DNA from: Methyloversatilis sp.
GTDB lineage: Bacteria > Pseudomonadota > Gammaproteobacteria > Burkholderiales > Rhodocyclaceae
Direction: 5' to 3'
DNA: 64,000 bases
NCBI GenBank assembly: GCA_017984755.1
Contig: JAGNYW010000007.1
Location: forward strand, 61,121-125,120
Made by a program: the position numbers and the translations under genes. The notes beneath the pieces were generated by a model. It was not told where the DNA came from. It made no database searches and saw only the letters and a program-made list of their open reading frames with translations. Position 1 is the first letter of the stretch. Each line of letters begins with the position of its first letter. Below, piece by piece: positions 50,456-59,573 of this stretch.

Positions 50456-50624
50456 GATTGAACACACGGCGGGCTGCGGATCGATCCATCACCGGATGGC
50501 AGATGATCCGCAGGTGCCCGCAGTCGTCGGAGCCACACGCGAACATGGCGGCAGCCGGAAGGGTATGTGGCCGCATTTCGCCTGCTGCCAGGAGAAATGC
50601 GGGCGAGATTCAGGGAGATTCAGG

Positions 50625-50897
50625 ATGCTCACTCTCGACAAACTGAAGGCTTACGGGGTGTTCGGTGGCGACATCGACGGGCATGCCCGGTCGACCGGCA
50701 AGGACAAGCCGGTCATCACGGACGCCGATTGGTACCTGATCGATGAATTGCTGATGGCGCTCGATACGGTGGCGTCCGGCATGGCGTCGGCCGGTTTCAT
50801 CGAGCGGCTGGAACGGCGCATGGCCGAAAACACCGCTGACCAGGCAACACGGGACGCACTGACGGAACTGGCTGCGCGACGGCGAAAGAGCCCATGA
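50625..50897 (+). CDS. Hypothetical protein
   Basis: A 90-residue acidic, helical protein starting MLTLDKLKAYGVFGGDIDG. An AGGGAG-like site is 8-10 bases upstream of the ATG. Residues 30-90 are mostly helix-forming. No family was recognised. The upstream part of the open frame belongs to the rnk-like gene region in another frame. Confidence 0.55.
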   Translation: MLTLDKLKAYGVFGGDIDGHARSTGKDKPVITDADWYLIDELLMALDTVASGMASAGFIERLERRMAENTADQATRDALTELAARRRKSP

Positions 50898-51467
50898 ACA
50901 TTTTTCCGTTGTAGGCGTCGTGCTGAGCGTGCGCATGCTGCGATTGCGGCGCAGCCTGAAGATCACCGCTCGGTGATGCGGAAAATCCGGCACCACGGGT
51001 TTCGATTTCGCGACGATGTCGATATCCGGTGACATGGACGAACAGACCGAACAGTGTTTCCGACAGCAGCATGAAGATCGAAATCAGAAGTCGCAGCGCG
51101 CATGCAATCTTGATGCTGCCCTGATTTGCCTGGCCGCAGGAGTGGCCCATCAGTGGATTTCGAAGCGGCATGCGAAGTCACCGTACGCTTCGCATGCAAC
51201 TTCGCGCACCTCGGCCCTGGGGTGTAATGGCGAGCACGGTGTGCCTCAGGCGGCGGGGGCGCACATGACCGCAACGCCTCGGCTTCGGTCAGCTGTTCGT
51301 GGCCGCCGCCATCGCAGGCGATCGCAGCATTGAGTTCGCCCTGACGCCGCTTGTCGGTACCGCTGTCTGCCTGTCGGGCAAGCCAGCCGCGATTCGCCTA
51401 AAATATGCTAATAACATTGAAGCGGGGGTCTGGGCTAGACTTGGTCATCCCATTCGATGACGAGCAC
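50898..51467. other. 570-base gap before comM
   Basis: No convincing gene is seen; short frames on both strands lack homology-like features. A 10-base inverted repeat GCATGCGAAG/CTTCGCATGC (51168-51177 and 51188-51197) could be a terminator stem or a site. An AT-rich patch at about 51401-51415 probably contains the comM promoter. Confidence 0.5.
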
Positions 51468-52970
51468 ATGTCCATCGCGATCCTGCGCAGCCGCGCTCTG
51501 GCCGGTCTGCAGGCCCCGGAAGTGGCGGTCGAGGTCCACGTCGGCAACGGCCTGCCGGCATTTTCGCTGGTGGGTCTGCCGGATGCAGAAGTGCGCGAGG
51601 CCAGAGACCGGGTGCGCGCCGCCATTCTCAGTTCGGGTTTCGATTTCCCCGCGCGGCGCATCACCGTCAACCTTGCGCCGGCCGATCTGCCGAAGGAGTC
51701 AGGGCGTTTCGACCTGCCGATCGCGCTCGGCATCCTGATCGCCGCCGGAGCGCTCGATGCACCGGGGCTGGACCGCTTCGAATTCGCGGGCGAACTGTCG
51801 CTGACCGGCAGTTTGCGGCGGGTGCGTGGTGCGCTGCCGATGGCGCTGGGTGCGCGCGAGGGCGGGCGTAGTTTCGTGCTTCCGGTCGAATCCGCGAGCG
51901 AGGCGGTGATGGTGGGCGGCGTCGACGTGTTCGCCGCAGCATCGTTGCTCGACGTGTGCGCCCACCTGTGCGGCCGGACGCCCCTGCCGCGTGCGCAGGC
52001 TGCGCCTGCCGCCGCCGCGGCGCCGTCGTACCCGGATCTGGCCGACGTACGCGGGCAACTGCAGGCGCGTCGTGCGCTCGAAATCGCCGCAGCCGGAAAT
52101 CATTCCCTGCTGATGTCGGGGCCACCCGGCACCGGCAAGTCCATGCTGGCTGCCCGCATCAACGGCTTGCTGCCCGACATGGACGAGCGCGAGGCGCTCG
52201 AAACGGCGGCTGTGCTGTCGAGTGCCGGCCTGTTCGAGCCGGCCCGGCTTGCGCAGCGTCCGTTTCGCGCGCCTCATCATTCAGCCAGTGCGGCCGCTCT
52301 GGTGGGGGGCGGAGCGGTGCCGCAACCCGGTGAAATCTCGTTGGCTCACCACGGTGTGCTGTTTCTCGACGAACTGCCTGAATTCGACCGCCGCGTGCTC
52401 GAGGCGCTGCGCGAGCCGCTTGAAACCGGCCACGTCACCATTGCGCGTGCGGCGCGGCGGGCCCGATTTCCGGCGCGCTTCCAGCTCGTGGCGGCGATGA
52501 ACCCCTGCCCCTGCGGTTATCTCGGCCACCCTTCCGCGCGATGCCGCTGCACGCCCGATCAGGTCGCGCGCTATCGCGGCCGGCTGTCCGGCCCCTTGCT
52601 GGATCGAATCGATCTGATGGTGACCGTCCCGCCGCTCGCCGAACATGAACTCCGTGCAGGCCTCGGGGAAGCGAGCGCGCTGGTGCGCGAGCGGGTGATG
52701 CAGGCTCGACAGCGGCAGCACGGACGACAAGGCTGCACCAACCAGTCGCTGGAAGCCGCCGACATCGATGTTCACTGCGTGCTGACGGATGCGGCGCGGG
52801 CCCTGCTCGGGCAGGCGATGGCGAAGCTGAATCTGTCGGCGCGCGCCTATCACCGGTGCATCAAGGTCGCACGCACGATCGCCGATCTCGCAGCTGTTGA
52901 ATGCATCGGTACGCTGCATGTGGCAGAGGCGATCCAGTACCGCCGGGCGCTCGAAGCGCCGGCGGCCTGA
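51468..52970 (+). CDS. comM: ComM/YifB-family AAA+ helicase
   Basis: A 500-residue protein. An N-terminal Lon-like domain (VEVHVGNGLPAFSLVGLPDA) precedes an AAA+ core with Walker A GPPGTGKSML, Walker B VLFLDELPEF, and a CPCGYLGHP zinc-like Mg-chelatase insert. ComM promotes branch migration during natural transformation. The ATG 51468 start fits the family; the frame is open 63 bases upstream. Confidence 0.93.
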   Translation: MSIAILRSRALAGLQAPEVAVEVHVGNGLPAFSLVGLPDAEVREARDRVRAAILSSGFDFPARRITVNLAPADLPKESGRFDLPIALGILIAAGALDAPGLDRFEFAGELSLTGSLRRVRGALPMALGAREGGRSFVLPVESASEAVMVGGVDVFAAASLLDVCAHLCGRTPLPRAQAAPAAAAAPSYPDLADVRGQLQARRALEIAAAGNHSLLMSGPPGTGKSMLAARINGLLPDMDEREALETAAVLSSAGLFEPARLAQRPFRAPHHSASAAALVGGGAVPQPGEISLAHHGVLFLDELPEFDRRVLEALREPLETGHVTIARAARRARFPARFQLVAAMNPCPCGYLGHPSARCRCTPDQVARYRGRLSGPLLDRIDLMVTVPPLAEHELRAGLGEASALVRERVMQARQRQHGRQGCTNQSLEAADIDVHCVLTDAARALLGQAMAKLNLSARAYHRCIKVARTIADLAAVECIGTLHVAEAIQYRRALEAPAA

Positions 52971-52976
52971 GGCCCG

Positions 52977-53597
52977 TCAGTTCTTGCCGGTCAACTGGCG
53001 GAAGCGGATGCGCGCTTCATCGAAGCGCTGTCGGGTTTCGACCAGATCCTGCTCCTTGGCGGCGATGTTCTCGGCGATGCGTCGAATGTCTTCCGCGTTG
53101 GTCTCCAGCCTTTCCTTCAGCCCGGTCGGTACCCGCTTGCCCGCATAGCGCGCCACGTCAGCCTGTATCTTGGTGTGGCGCTGGGTCAGCGTCTGCTTCT
53201 GATCGCGCAGCTGCAGCAGCAGTTCTTCGAGGTCGGCCACCTGTCGCGCCTGCGCCGCGTCGATTTCCCGCTCGCTCGTGTAGGTATTGAGCAGTGTCGT
53301 GTCGCGCCGGCGCTGCTCCTGCAGGAGGCGTTCCTCTTCGCTTGCCCGGGCGAGTTCTGCGTCGCGCCTCTTCCGTTGCGCCTCGGTCATCGGCGCGTCG
53401 ACCTGCTTGACGGTCGCGCCCTGCCCGTTCAGCTCCCGATAGCCGCGATCCGCACACGACTCCGGCAGCACGTCGCCACATACCTGTTGCCCGCGCGCGT
53501 CCTTGCAGCAATAGACACGGGCTTCCGCGCCGGTTGCCTGCAGCAGGGCGAGGGCCGTGATGCCCGGTAGAAGCTGGCGCAGTTTCAGGATGCTCAT
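52977..53597 (-). CDS. Exported coiled-coil protein with DUF4124-like N-terminus
   Basis: A 206-residue protein with a signal peptide (residues 1-26). The DUF4124-like start RVYCCKDARGQQVCGDVLP is followed by a long coiled coil (about 95-190). It is convergent with comM (six bases apart) and two bases downstream of the pyrE stop on the same strand. Function is unknown; an envelope role is inferred from the signal. Confidence 0.75.
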   Translation of the reverse strand: MSILKLRQLLPGITALALLQATGAEARVYCCKDARGQQVCGDVLPESCADRGYRELNGQGATVKQVDAPMTEAQRKRRDAELARASEEERLLQEQRRRDTTLLNTYTSEREIDAAQARQVADLEELLLQLRDQKQTLTQRHTKIQADVARYAGKRVPTGLKERLETNAEDIRRIAENIAAKEQDLVETRQRFDEARIRFRQLTGKN

Positions 53598-53599
53598 GC

Positions 53600-54241
53600 T
53601 CAGATACTGACTCCGTATTTGGCTCGGTATTCGCTCACCGCGGCCAGATTGACTTCCATTCCCGGACTGTGCTGCAGATAGCCGACCAGATCATCGAGAC
53701 TGGCGCAGGCCACCACCGGCATGCCATACAAACGTTCCACTTCCTGTACTGCCGACAGCGACCCCGCGCCGAGCTCCATGCGGTCCAGCGCGATGGCGAC
53801 GCCAGCCGGAACGGCACCGGCGGCGCGGATCAACTCGACCGACTCGCGCACCGATGTACCAGCGCTGATCACGTCGTCGATGATCAGCACGCGGCCCTTC
53901 AGCGGTGCGCCGATCAGCGTGCCGCCTTCGCCATGGTCCTTGGCTTCCTTGCGGTTGAACGCAAACGGCACATCACGACCCCGCTGCGCCAGCTGCATGG
54001 CCGTTCCCGCGGCAAGCACGATGCCCTTGTATGCCGGTCCGAACAGCATGTCGAAAGCAGGCGCCCGGTTCAGGATGGTTTCGGCATAGAACGCCGAAAG
54101 CTTGAGCAGCGACCCGCCGCTGTTGAAAAGTCCCGCGTTGAAGAAGTAGGGCGACTGGCGTCCCGCCTTGGTGGTGAACTCACCGAAGCGCAGCACTCCG
54201 GTATCGCAGGCGAACTGTACGAACGAACGTCTAGAATCCAC
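53600..54241 (-). CDS. pyrE: Orotate phosphoribosyltransferase
   Basis: A 213-residue enzyme, from the GTG at 54241, that joins orotate and PRPP to give OMP in pyrimidine synthesis. It has [19 protein letters not shown] near the N-terminus and the PRPP loop [13 protein letters not shown]. The GTG start gives 213 residues as in E. coli; an ATG at 54274 would add 11 residues and overlap the xth start on the other strand. Confidence 0.94.
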   Translation of the reverse strand: MDSRRSFVQFACDTGVLRFGEFTTKAGRQSPYFFNAGLFNSGGSLLKLSAFYAETILNRAPAFDMLFGPAYKGIVLAAGTAMQLAQRGRDVPFAFNRKEAKDHGEGGTLIGAPLKGRVLIIDDVISAGTSVRESVELIRAAGAVPAGVAIALDRMELGAGSLSAVQEVERLYGMPVVACASLDDLVGYLQHSPGMEVNLAAVSEYRAKYGVSI

Positions 54242-54272
54242 GGGCTTTCCCAATGAAATGGATAAACCGGCC

Positions 54273-55085
54273 ATGTTACGTATCGTGTCGCTCAACCTCA
54301 ACGGAATCCGCTCGGCCACGACCAAAGGGGTGTGGTCATGGCTCGGCACCCAGTCGCCGGATGTGCTGGCGGTGCAGGAACTGAAGGCGCAGGCGGCCGA
54401 CCTCGATGGCGCGATGCGCGCGCCGGAAGTGTTCGGTGGCCGCTCGGGGCACTTTCATTACGCGCTGAAGAAGGGGTACAGCGGAGTCGGGATTTATTCC
54501 AGACTCGAACCATCCAGCGTGGTCACTGGCTTCGGCGTGGAAGAGTTCGACAACGAGGGCCGCTATGTCGAGGTCGACTTCGGGAGCGTGTCGGTCATTT
54601 CGCTCTACCTGCCTTCCGGCTCGAGCGCACCGGAGCGGCAGGAAGCCAAGTTCCGTTTCCTCGAAGCCTTCATTCCGCATCTGGCTGCGCTGCGCGCCAG
54701 CGGACGCGAGATCGTCATCTGCGGCGACTGGAACATTGCGCACCAGGAGATCGATCTCAAGAACTGGAAGGGCAATCTGAAGAATTCGGGCTTCCTGCCG
54801 GAAGAACGGGCGTGGATGAGCGCGCGGCTGGGCGAAGACGGCTGGGTGGACGTCTATCGATCGCTGCATCCGGATGCGACGGACGACTGCTACACGTGGT
54901 GGAGCAACCGTGGTCAGGCGCGCGCCAGGAACGTCGGATGGCGCATCGATTACCAGATCGCCACGCCGGGCATCGCGTCGAGGGCGCGCGCTGCTTATGT
55001 ATACAGAGCGCAGCGCTTCTCCGACCACGCGCCGCTGATCATCGACTACGACTTCACGCCCGGAGCACCGTCCGACGTTCGGTGA
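54273..55085 (+). CDS. xthA: Exodeoxyribonuclease III / AP endonuclease
   Basis: A 270-residue enzyme of the endonuclease/exonuclease/phosphatase superfamily. Active-site segments [19 protein letters not shown] (metal Glu), [22 protein letters not shown] and [11 protein letters not shown] are all intact. It repairs abasic sites. The ATG at 54273 shares its bases with a possible pyrE start on the opposite strand; an ATG at 54258 is an alternative. Confidence 0.95.
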   Translation: MLRIVSLNLNGIRSATTKGVWSWLGTQSPDVLAVQELKAQAADLDGAMRAPEVFGGRSGHFHYALKKGYSGVGIYSRLEPSSVVTGFGVEEFDNEGRYVEVDFGSVSVISLYLPSGSSAPERQEAKFRFLEAFIPHLAALRASGREIVICGDWNIAHQEIDLKNWKGNLKNSGFLPEERAWMSARLGEDGWVDVYRSLHPDATDDCYTWWSNRGQARARNVGWRIDYQIATPGIASRARAAYVYRAQRFSDHAPLIIDYDFTPGAPSDVR

Positions 55086-55457
55086 GGATGGGCTGCCCGG
55101 CGGCTGTTGCCCGGTGTGACCCGCGTGGCGCGCATTTCATCCGGTGTTCCCGCACGTTGTGCGCTGTTTCAGCGCGTTGCACATCGGCCATCTGCCTGAC
55201 TCACTGCCAATGCATTGTCGACTATGATCGACTGCGAAATTCGATCGGACGCAGTCCCTTTCCCCAACCGGAGAGATCACATGCAAATGTCCAGCAAGGT
55301 CATGCCCGTGCTTGTGGCGCGCTCGTCATCGGCCGTCGCCTGCGCGCGTGATGGATGTTGACGGATCGCACGGTCCGATCTGTCCCTGTCGATAAACTTT
55401 GTACTGTGTTGGTTTGTCAGTACAGATTCCGCTGTCTCGTAAACAAGGAGAACATTC
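55086..55457. other. Gap holding a possible 26-codon ORF
   Basis: 372 bases. A 26-codon frame at 55281-55361 has a GGAGAG ribosome site five bases upstream and begins MQMSSKVMPVLVA, then ends abruptly. A one-base shift would continue LVIGRRLRA. It resembles the start of a small exported protein and may be a remnant. The rest is AT-mixed leader for the DUF883 gene. Confidence 0.4.
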
Positions 55458-55778
55458 ATGTCCGATATGACCGATCAATCCATCGTCACGAAGGAAAAGC
55501 TGGTTGCCGACCTCAGGACGGTTGTCACCGATGCCGAGGAGTTGCTGCGCCTCACCGCCAGCCAGGCCGGCGAGAAGGTGGGTGAGCTGCGTGTGCGCAT
55601 GCAGGAAAATCTGGTTTCCGCGCGCCACAAGCTGGCCGATGCAGAAGCCGCACTGAAGGAAAAGTCGCGTGAAGTCGCGCGCGCCACCGACGACTACGTG
55701 CATGAGCATCCGTGGAAGTCGATCAGCGTTGCTGCAGGCGTGGGCCTGCTGGTCGGGCTTCTGATCGGTCGCCGCTGA
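55458..55778 (+). CDS. DUF883 (YqjD/ElaB-like) ribosome-tethering membrane protein
   Basis: A 106-residue protein. A charged helical coil (about 10-80) is followed by a C-terminal helix SVAAGVGLLVGLLIGRR, the family hallmark. In E. coli, YqjD docks ribosomes to the inner membrane in stationary phase. It is first of a YqjD/YqjE/YqjK-like trio. A GGAG site precedes the ATG. Confidence 0.9.
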   Translation: MSDMTDQSIVTKEKLVADLRTVVTDAEELLRLTASQAGEKVGELRVRMQENLVSARHKLADAEAALKEKSREVARATDDYVHEHPWKSISVAAGVGLLVGLLIGRR

Positions 55779-55785
55779 GCGCCGG

Positions 55786-56166
55786 ATGTCAGCGCAGCAG
55801 CGTCCGGAAGGGCTGGCAGTGTCGCTCAGGGGCTTCGCCGCCAGCCTGATCGAAATCATTCACGTCAGGTTCGAGCTGATCACCGTCGAGGCCCGTGACG
55901 AGGCGCTGCGGCTCACGGAACTGCTGGTGTATGGCGCACTGGCGATCGCCTTTCTCACTTTCGGCATCGCCTTTCTCGCCGTTCTGCTCACGGTGCTGCT
56001 GTGGGACAGTCATCGTCTGCTCGTCCTGACCCTCTTTTCGACCCTGTTCATCACGCTGGGTGTGGTGGCAGGCGTCGTTGCGCGTGCGCGCATGGTCGAG
56101 GGCACGAGGCTGTTCGCGTCGTCGCTCGAAGAACTGAAACGTGACCGCGATACGCTGAATCCATGA
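55786..56166 (+). CDS. YqjE/phage-holin-family membrane protein
   Basis: A 126-residue protein with two helices (about 44-72 and 75-100) and charged ends, matching the YqjE/holin superfamily III pattern. It starts eight bases after the DUF883 gene and overlaps the next gene by four bases. In other species it is co-expressed with YqjD-like proteins in stress; the role is unknown. Confidence 0.85.
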   Translation: MSAQQRPEGLAVSLRGFAASLIEIIHVRFELITVEARDEALRLTELLVYGALAIAFLTFGIAFLAVLLTVLLWDSHRLLVLTLFSTLFITLGVVAGVVARARMVEGTRLFASSLEELKRDRDTLNP

Positions 56167-56453
56167 CTCAACGACGCATGCGCCTGGCGCTGGCACGCGA
56201 GCGGCTGGTCGAGCGTTCGCGCACCTTGCGCCGCACCGCGGTGGAGCAGTCTGCCGCCCTGGCACCGGCACTCCGGGTGGGTGATCAGTTGCGCGCTGCT
56301 GTCGACTGGATACGTGGGCACCCGGGAATCATCGCCGGCGCTGCCGTCGGGTTGGCCGTGGTGCGGCCGCGCCGTGCAGTGCGCTGGGGGCTTCGGCTGT
56401 GGGGAGGATGGCGGTTGATCCAGCAGTTGCAGCGCCGCCTGCACACGTTCTGA
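56163..56453 (+). CDS. YqjK-like small protein
   Basis: A 96-residue basic protein with an N-terminal Arg-rich helix (MTQRRMRLALARERLVERSR) and a hydrophobic segment around 58-68. Its gene overlaps the YqjE-like gene (ATGA) and follows the same order as E. coli yqjDEK. Function is unknown. Confidence 0.72.
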   Translation: MTQRRMRLALARERLVERSRTLRRTAVEQSAALAPALRVGDQLRAAVDWIRGHPGIIAGAAVGLAVVRPRRAVRWGLRLWGGWRLIQQLQRRLHTF

Positions 56454-56522
56454 AGCCGGCCATTACTCAAGTTTTCGGGTTATCGGCCGAATTCGCTACA
56501 TCGCCATCGCGCCACGCAACAG

Positions 56523-57380
56523 ATGCCCACCCACACTGCTCAGGAACTCGCGCTTCGCACGACCGAACTGGTGACGCTTCCTGCGATCTACCATCGGGTC
56601 AAGGCGGTGTTCGACGACCCCGAAGGTTCGGTGCTCGATCTCGCAAAGGTTGTCGTGGCCGATCCGGGCATCACGATGCGCGTGTTGCGCGTCGTGAACA
56701 GTGTTTTCTATGGTTTTCCCGGCAAGGTCGAAACCATGTCGCGCGCGGTCAGCGTGCTCGGCATGCAGCAGGTTCACGACATTGTGCTCGCCACCACCGT
56801 TACCGCCGTGTTTTCGGGCATGCGTCCGGAACGCATGGACGTGACCCGCTTCTGGCGCGCTTCGGCGATGCGCGGACTGCTGTCGCGTGCCGCGGCGAAG
56901 AGCTGTGGCCTGCTCGACGCCGAGCGGCTGTTCGTCGGCGGGATGCTTGCCGACATCGGCCACATGGTGATGTACATGCATGCACCCCGACAGGCGGAAC
57001 AGGCGCTGGTGGAAAGCCGTACGACCGGCGTGGCGCCTGAAGTCATCGAGCGCGAGCTGATCGGATGTGATTACGCGCAGGTGGGAGAGGCGCTGTTGCG
57101 CGCATGGCAGCTGCCGACGAGCTTCGCCGTCGCGATCGGCGCGCAGCTGGATCCGTCTCGCGGTGCGCCGCACGAATTCGAAGCCTGCCTGCTCCACATG
57201 TCGCGATGCGCCGTGGACTACGACGCCGAACTCGTTGATTCCGCACGCATCGTAGCCAGCGTTCTTCCGACGGCCTGGCATCTCACCCGGCTTGAGCCAC
57301 AGGCCTTCGAAGGCGCGTGCGCCGAAGCATCCAGCTCGCTGGCGGCCGTGATGGGTCTGTTCTTCCCCGAACACGTCTGA
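56523..57380 (+). CDS. HDOD domain signalling protein
   Basis: A 285-residue single-domain HDOD protein (PEGSVLDLAKVVVADPGITM, then RVLRVVNSVFYGFPGKVE). It has the N-terminal alpha-helical HDOD fold and an HD-like C-terminal helix set (GGMLADIGHMVMYMH). It keeps some HD-like histidines but no clear HD pair, so catalysis is unlikely. It is a second HDOD protein in the window, unrelated to its neighbours. Confidence 0.85.
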   Translation: MPTHTAQELALRTTELVTLPAIYHRVKAVFDDPEGSVLDLAKVVVADPGITMRVLRVVNSVFYGFPGKVETMSRAVSVLGMQQVHDIVLATTVTAVFSGMRPERMDVTRFWRASAMRGLLSRAAAKSCGLLDAERLFVGGMLADIGHMVMYMHAPRQAEQALVESRTTGVAPEVIERELIGCDYAQVGEALLRAWQLPTSFAVAIGAQLDPSRGAPHEFEACLLHMSRCAVDYDAELVDSARIVASVLPTAWHLTRLEPQAFEGACAEASSSLAAVMGLFFPEHV

Positions 57381-57524
57381 CCCGGCGCTGCGTCTGCAGC
57401 GCCATCTGTGCGGTGCCCGGGCGCCAGCGGCTGCTCACATTCAACCGCGGACCACGATTGAATGAGAACAGGCCCCAACGCTGGTATCTTCCGGCCTTCC
57501 CGTTGCACTGCCCCGCCGCCGCCC

Positions 57525-58925
57525 GTGACTCCGATCAAAACCGATGTCGGCTGGTTCGACAGCCTGAATGTCTACGCCCATCCGCGCGTGGTCGGCATGC
57601 TGTTTCTCGGGTTTTCCGCGGGTCTGCCGCTCATCCTGGTTCTTGGCTCGCTGTCCTACTGGCTGCGCGAAGCGGGCATCGACCGCTCGACCATCGGCTA
57701 CTTGAGCTGGATCGGTCTGGCGTATGCATTCAAATGGGTGTGGTCGCCGCTGGTCGACCGCATGCCGCTGCCCGTGCTCACTCGACTGCTCGGCCGTCGC
57801 CGCAGCTGGTTGCTGGTGTCCCAGCTCGTCATCGCCGCTTCACTGGTGGGCATGGCCGGTACCGATCCGGCCGAAACGCTGAACCGCATGGTGTGGTTCG
57901 CGCTGGCGGTCGCCTTCGCGTCGGCGACGCAGGACATCGCGCTCGACGCCTATCGCATCGAAGCCGTCGAACAGCGTCTGCAGGGCGCCATGGCGGCAAC
58001 TTACCAGGGCGGCTACCGCATCGCGATGATTGCCGCGTCGGCCGGAGTGCTCTGGCTGGCGGCGGCGGTCGATCTGACCGATCTGGCTTACGAACACGCG
58101 CCGTGGCGCTTCGCCTACCTCGTCATGGCGGCCTGCATGTCGGTCGGCATCGTCACCACGCTGCTGATCCGCGAACCGGAAGTCAAAGTGTCGGAAGAGA
58201 CGGTGCGGCGCGAGGCGCGTGCGCTGGCCTGGATGACCGGAGAAGGGTTGCACGGGCCCATGCTCCGCCTGGCTGCATGGCTGCATGGTGCTGCGGTGTC
58301 GCCGTTGCTTGATTTCATCCGGCGCTATCGCTGGCAGGCGGTGCTGCTGCTTGCGCTGATCGGCACCTACCGCATATCCGACGTGGTCATGGGCATCATG
58401 GCCAACGCCTTCTATGTAGACATGGGGTACACGAAGGACGAGGTGGCGACGGTGGCCAAGGTGTACGGCGTGGGCATGACCATCGCCGGTGCGCTGATCG
58501 GCGGCGTACTGACGGCGCGCATCGGCGTGATGAAGACGCTGTTTCTCGGTGCGCTGCTGTCGTCGGTCACCAATCTGCTGTTCGTCTGGCTCGCCGGTCG
58601 CGGCCATGACGTCAGCGGACTCATCTTTGCGATTTCGGCCGACAACCTGTCGGCCGGCATCGCTTCATCCGCCTTCGTGGCCTATCTTTCGGGGCTGACG
58701 AATGTCGCTTACTCGGCCACGCAGTACGCGCTGTTCAGCTCGCTGATGCTGCTGCTGCCGAAATTCATCGCCGGCTTTTCCGGCGTGGTGGTGGACGCGC
58801 GCGGCTACGAGTTCTTTTTCACTGGCACCGCGCTGCTCGGCATGCCGGTGCTTCTTCTCGTCTGGCTGGCGGCTCGGGCGGACAGAAGAAAGGTGCAAGA
58901 TGCAAGTTGCAAGATGCAAGGTTAA
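57525..58925 (+). CDS. AmpG-like MFS permease
   Basis: About 466 residues from the GTG at 57525 (an ATG at 57462 adds 21). A 12-14-helix transporter with AmpG-type motifs: LGFSAGLPLILVLGSLSYWL, AYAFKWVWSPLVDRM and ASATQDIALDAYRIE. AmpG imports anhydromuropeptides for cell-wall recycling. Here it is not next to ampD/ampC. The last codons are made from a repeat (see that entry), giving the odd tail KVQDASCKMQG. Confidence 0.83.
   Translation: MTPIKTDVGWFDSLNVYAHPRVVGMLFLGFSAGLPLILVLGSLSYWLREAGIDRSTIGYLSWIGLAYAFKWVWSPLVDRMPLPVLTRLLGRRRSWLLVSQLVIAASLVGMAGTDPAETLNRMVWFALAVAFASATQDIALDAYRIEAVEQRLQGAMAATYQGGYRIAMIAASAGVLWLAAAVDLTDLAYEHAPWRFAYLVMAACMSVGIVTTLLIREPEVKVSEETVRREARALAWMTGEGLHGPMLRLAAWLHGAAVSPLLDFIRRYRWQAVLLLALIGTYRISDVVMGIMANAFYVDMGYTKDEVATVAKVYGVGMTIAGALIGGVLTARIGVMKTLFLGALLSSVTNLLFVWLAGRGHDVSGLIFAISADNLSAGIASSAFVAYLSGLTNVAYSATQYALFSSLMLLLPKFIAGFSGVVVDARGYEFFFTGTALLGMPVLLLVWLAARADRRKVQDASCKMQG
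58894..58920 (+). repeat. Direct repeat TGCAAGATGCAAG, two copies
   Basis: TGCAAGATGCAAG occurs at 58894-58906 and 58908-58920 at the 3' end of the transporter gene. The second copy is part of a 20-base inverted repeat with 58949-58968. Confidence 0.85.
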
Positions 58926-58968
58926 AACCAAGCGTGGCTCCGCCTTGTACCTTGCATCTTGCAGCTTG
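58903..58968. terminator. Large inverted repeat between convergent genes
   Basis: A 20-base arm at 58903-58922 and its 19/20-matching complement at 58949-58968 form a stem with a 26-base loop between convergent ampG-like and metW genes. Dispersed TGCAAGA-type repeats do this elsewhere. It is probably a bidirectional terminator; no strong U-tract is seen. Confidence 0.6.
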
Positions 58969-58975
58969 AATCTGA

Positions 58976-59566
58976 TCAACCGAGCCGGTATAGCGCGAAG
59001 CTGCCGAGGAAGTTGTGCTCTTCGGTCACCGGCTTGCCGGCGTCGTCGAGCACCAGCCGCTCGCGTACTTCGATGTCCAGTCTGGCACACAGCTGTTCGA
59101 AGTCGGCGATCGTGAAGAAGCGGACATTCGGCGTGTCGTACCACTGGAACGGCAGGCGGTCGGACACTGGCATGTGACCGTCCATGATGGCCACGCGGTG
59201 CTTCCAGTAGGCGAAATTCGGGAAGCTCACCACCGCTTCGCGGCCGACGCGCAGCATTTCGCGCAGCAGCTTTTCGGTGCGGTGCAGGGTTTGCAGCGCG
59301 TTCGAAATGATGACCAGGTCGAAACTCCGGTCCTCGAAATCGTACAGACCTTCCTCCAGGTCGATCTGCAGCACGTTGATGCCGTTCTTCATGCCGGCGA
59401 TCACGCTGTCGATGTCGATTTCGACACCGTAGCCGCTGGCCTTGCACTGGTCCTTCAGGTGGCGCAGCAGCGACCCGTCGCCGCAGCCCAGGTCGAGCAC
59501 GCGCGCGCCCTCGCTGACCCAGGAGGCGATCACGTCATGGTCGATGCGGATGTCCGGTGCATTCAT
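58976..59566 (-). CDS. metW: MetW methionine-biosynthesis partner protein
   Basis: A 196-residue methyltransferase-fold protein (VLDLGCGDGSLLRHLKD). It is the partner of MetX in homoserine acylation, as found next to metX in many proteobacteria. Its ATG is seven bases after the metX stop. Its product EEHNFLGSFALYRLG ends as in homologues. Confidence 0.94.
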   Translation of the reverse strand: MNAPDIRIDHDVIASWVSEGARVLDLGCGDGSLLRHLKDQCKASGYGVEIDIDSVIAGMKNGINVLQIDLEEGLYDFEDRSFDLVIISNALQTLHRTEKLLREMLRVGREAVVSFPNFAYWKHRVAIMDGHMPVSDRLPFQWYDTPNVRFFTIADFEQLCARLDIEVRERLVLDDAGKPVTEEHNFLGSFALYRLG

Positions 59567-59573
59567 GTCGGCC

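Noticed and set aside
50797-51171. Minus-strand frame with a hydrophobic segment
   Set aside because: It overlaps the 90-residue gene antisense, has no ribosome site and no recognisable family.
51016-51333. 105-codon plus-strand frame before comM
   Set aside because: Composition and Arg-rich tail look like chance; it covers the inverted repeat at 51168-51197.
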